Source: Acidimicrobium sp. (GTDB lineage: Bacteria > Actinomycetota > Acidimicrobiia > Acidimicrobiales > Ilumatobacteraceae). Taken from it: a DNA stretch of 7,747 bases. The notes beneath the pieces were generated by a model. It saw nothing but the letters and a program-made list of their open reading frames with translations. It did no database searches and was not told the DNA's origin. Below are positions 6,701 to 7,747 of this stretch, piece by piece (within the stretch, counting starts at the first letter, position 1; each line of letters starts with the position of its first letter). The position numbers and the translations under genes were made by a program. The DNA lies in contig DOHD01000175.1 in the NCBI GenBank assembly GCA_003535455.1, forward strand, positions 215 to 7,961, in the 5' to 3' direction.

Positions 6701-7385
6701 TTTCATCTCGACGCCTGTGTTCGACGGCGCCCATTGGGACGAAGACGACCAGGCGGGTTCGCATCCGACGATTCAGTCGATTCTCAAGAACTTGAACCCC
6801 GAATCGGTGGATGGCAAGCGCATGATCGGCACCGATGGCAAGACGGTCTTGCGCAACGGTCGCACTGGTTTGCCCTACGACAACCCGATCACGGTTGGCT
6901 ATATGTACATCTTGAAACTCAATCACTTGGTTGACGACAAGATCCACGCTCGATCAACTGGTCCATACTCGATGATCACGCAACAACCATTGGGTGGCAA
7001 AGCACAATTCGGTGGTCAACGATTCGGTGAAATGGAAGTGTGGGCACTCGAGGCCTACGGTGCGGCATATTGCCTGCAAGAACTTTTGACGATCAAGAGC
7101 GACGACGTACTCGGGCGAGTGCGCGTTTACGAAGCGATCGTCAAGGGTGACAATATTCCAGAGCCTGGCATTCCAGAGAGTTTCAAAGTGTTGATGAAAG
7201 AAATGCAAGCACTGTGCCTAGACGTCGAAGTTATTTCGCACGAGGGCAAGCAAGTCGAGCTCACAGATCTCGACGAAGAAGTCTTCACCGCGGTACGCGA
7301 ACTTGGCATCGACATCAGTCGCAACGAGCGTGGTTCTGACGCCGATGATCGCGAACGCGAGCGTCGCCGAGAGAAGGCTTACTAA
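3750..7385 (+). CDS. rpoB: DNA-directed RNA polymerase subunit beta (RpoB)
   Basis: RpoB is one of the two catalytic subunits of RNA polymerase; it forms one side of the cleft, the flap and much of the rifampicin pocket. From GTG 3750 the protein has 1211 residues, near the actinobacterial size of about 1,170 and lacking the large proteobacterial insertions. It starts [16 protein letters not shown]. The rifampicin region lies at 414-444 ([11 protein letters not shown] through [11 protein letters not shown]) with Asp423, Ser429, His433 and Ser438, equivalent to E. coli 516, 522, 526 and 531. Further landmarks are GPNIGL just after it, NFEDA (735-739), the active-centre segment [11 protein letters not shown] (894-904), and the C-terminal [15 protein letters not shown] (1082-1095) that joins the clamp with RpoC. 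The tail is highly charged ([13 protein letters not shown]). TTG 3720 would add ten residues but lacks a ribosome binding site. Confidence 0.98.
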   Translation: MALRADARERYSFATLSDAMEIPNLIGVQRESFEWFLTEGLREVFEDISPVKGVSDDLQLELTFDPDDADLNPKPKFTEAECRDRDMTYSVPKFVKAKFLNRPTGEIKEQTVFIGDFPKMTDKGTFIINGTERVVVSQLVRSPGVIFEPGERFRLRNLSKYQLVKGTIHPSRGEWLEFDVEHKPGKEVTAGTRVARKRRMGIFTIIRALGYDEINAPGFIDRFVNYFDFLEDQWRREKVVAPTREEALLEIYKRARPSEPQNVEAARVYFEQAFFGVRYNLSRVGRYKLNRKLGGELKKIQEMFGLKVGPELGKLDLPTDDQDVLSRCEVLATISYMLHLVKQEPGYRLDDQDHFANRRIRSVGELIQNQVRIGLSRMERVVRERMTTQDSEAISPQTLINVRPVVAAIKEFFGTSQLSQFMDQVNPLSGLTHRRRLSALGPGGLSRERAGFEVRDVHFSHYGRMCPIETPEGPNIGLIGALSTYARVNPFGFIETPYRRVSGGIVTNEIKYMAADEEENYVVAQANTPILPDGRLRDDRVLVRRSPQAASLEDLKKMLEAESFFGATTDIGYVTPAEVDFIDVSPKQIVSIATALIPFLEHDDANRALMGANMQRQAVPLIRAEAPYIGTGVEARAARDGADLVLAKDDGVVESITGSSIVIKYENLPKREHEHKLFKFLRSNQDTCINQIVRVKEGQKVKKGDLIADGPSTDEGELALGKNLLVALMPWEGYNFEDAIILSERLVKEDVLTSIHIHEYEVDARDTKLGAEEISRDIPNLSEEILADLDDRGIIRVGAEVGPGDVLVGKVTPKGETELTPEERLLRAIFGEKSREVRDTSLKVPHGEGGKVIDVKVLKRAAEGDDEPGDELPPGVNQIVKIHVAQKRKISVGDKLAGRHGNKGVISKILPIEDMPYLEDGTAVDIILNPLGVPSRMNIGQVLEAHLGYCARWGWYDEKNDKTVGANPIRGTESKTRPSTSPATFISTPVFDGAHWDEDDQAGSHPTIQSILKNLNPESVDGKRMIGTDGKTVLRNGRTGLPYDNPITVGYMYILKLNHLVDDKIHARSTGPYSMITQQPLGGKAQFGGQRFGEMEVWALEAYGAAYCLQELLTIKSDDVLGRVRVYEAIVKGDNIPEPGIPESFKVLMKEMQALCLDVEVISHEGKQVELTDLDEEVFTAVRELGIDISRNERGSDADDRERERRREKAY

Positions 7386-7392
7386 TGATTAA

Positions 7393-7747
<355 letters not shown>

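Noticed and set aside
6270..6947. 225-codon open frame on the - strand inside rpoB
   Set aside because: It is entirely antisense to the conserved C-terminal part of RpoB, has no recognisable domain, and is explained by the codon bias of the real gene.

Overview
The window is a continuous stretch of a core bacterial transcription and translation locus, read entirely on the + strand: tRNA 3' end (probably tRNA-Trp) - secE - nusG - rplK (L11) - rplA (L1) - rplJ (L10) - rplL (L7/L12) - rpoB - rpoC (5' part only). All seven complete proteins and the RpoC N-terminus are recognisable from conserved family motifs, are full length for their families, and show no frameshift or mobile DNA. The gene order and the protein character (NusG with a long acidic N-terminal extension, RpoB of about 1,210 residues without the large proteobacterial insertions, actinobacterial-type L7/L12) point to Actinomycetota. 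GC content is only around 50% by eye, which would suit a lower-GC lineage such as a freshwater or marine Acidimicrobiia-like organism. That finer placement is inference.

Layout. Bases 1-17 are the acceptor and T-arm 3' strand of a tRNA. secE and nusG follow, 11 nt apart, then rplK after 23 nt. An 82-nt spacer with a two-step hairpin precedes rplA. A 279-nt spacer separates rplA from rplJ. It starts with a terminator-like hairpin and ends in a compact predicted RNA fold next to the rplJ start, where an L10 autoregulatory leader is expected. rplJ and rplL are 42 nt apart, with an A-rich spacer and a strong Shine-Dalgarno for rplL. The 196-nt rplL-rpoB spacer holds three successive hairpins, the last followed by a T-run just before the rpoB ribosome binding site. 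rpoB and rpoC are 31 nt apart, and rpoC runs off the window end.

How the parts work together. SecE anchors the protein-export channel and NusG is the transcription elongation factor. L11, L1, L10 and L7/L12 build the L1 stalk and the factor-binding stalk of the 50S subunit. RpoB and RpoC are the catalytic subunits of RNA polymerase. Known homologous loci use L1 and L10 feedback plus attenuation or RNA processing before rpoB to set protein ratios. The structured spacers here sit at the matching places.

I found no new biological system. The genes are ordinary core genes, and what merits a second look is the RNA structure in the three longer spacers. Several likely starts are internal to longer open frames: secE at 57, rplJ at 2603, rplL at 3173, and rpoB at GTG 3750.
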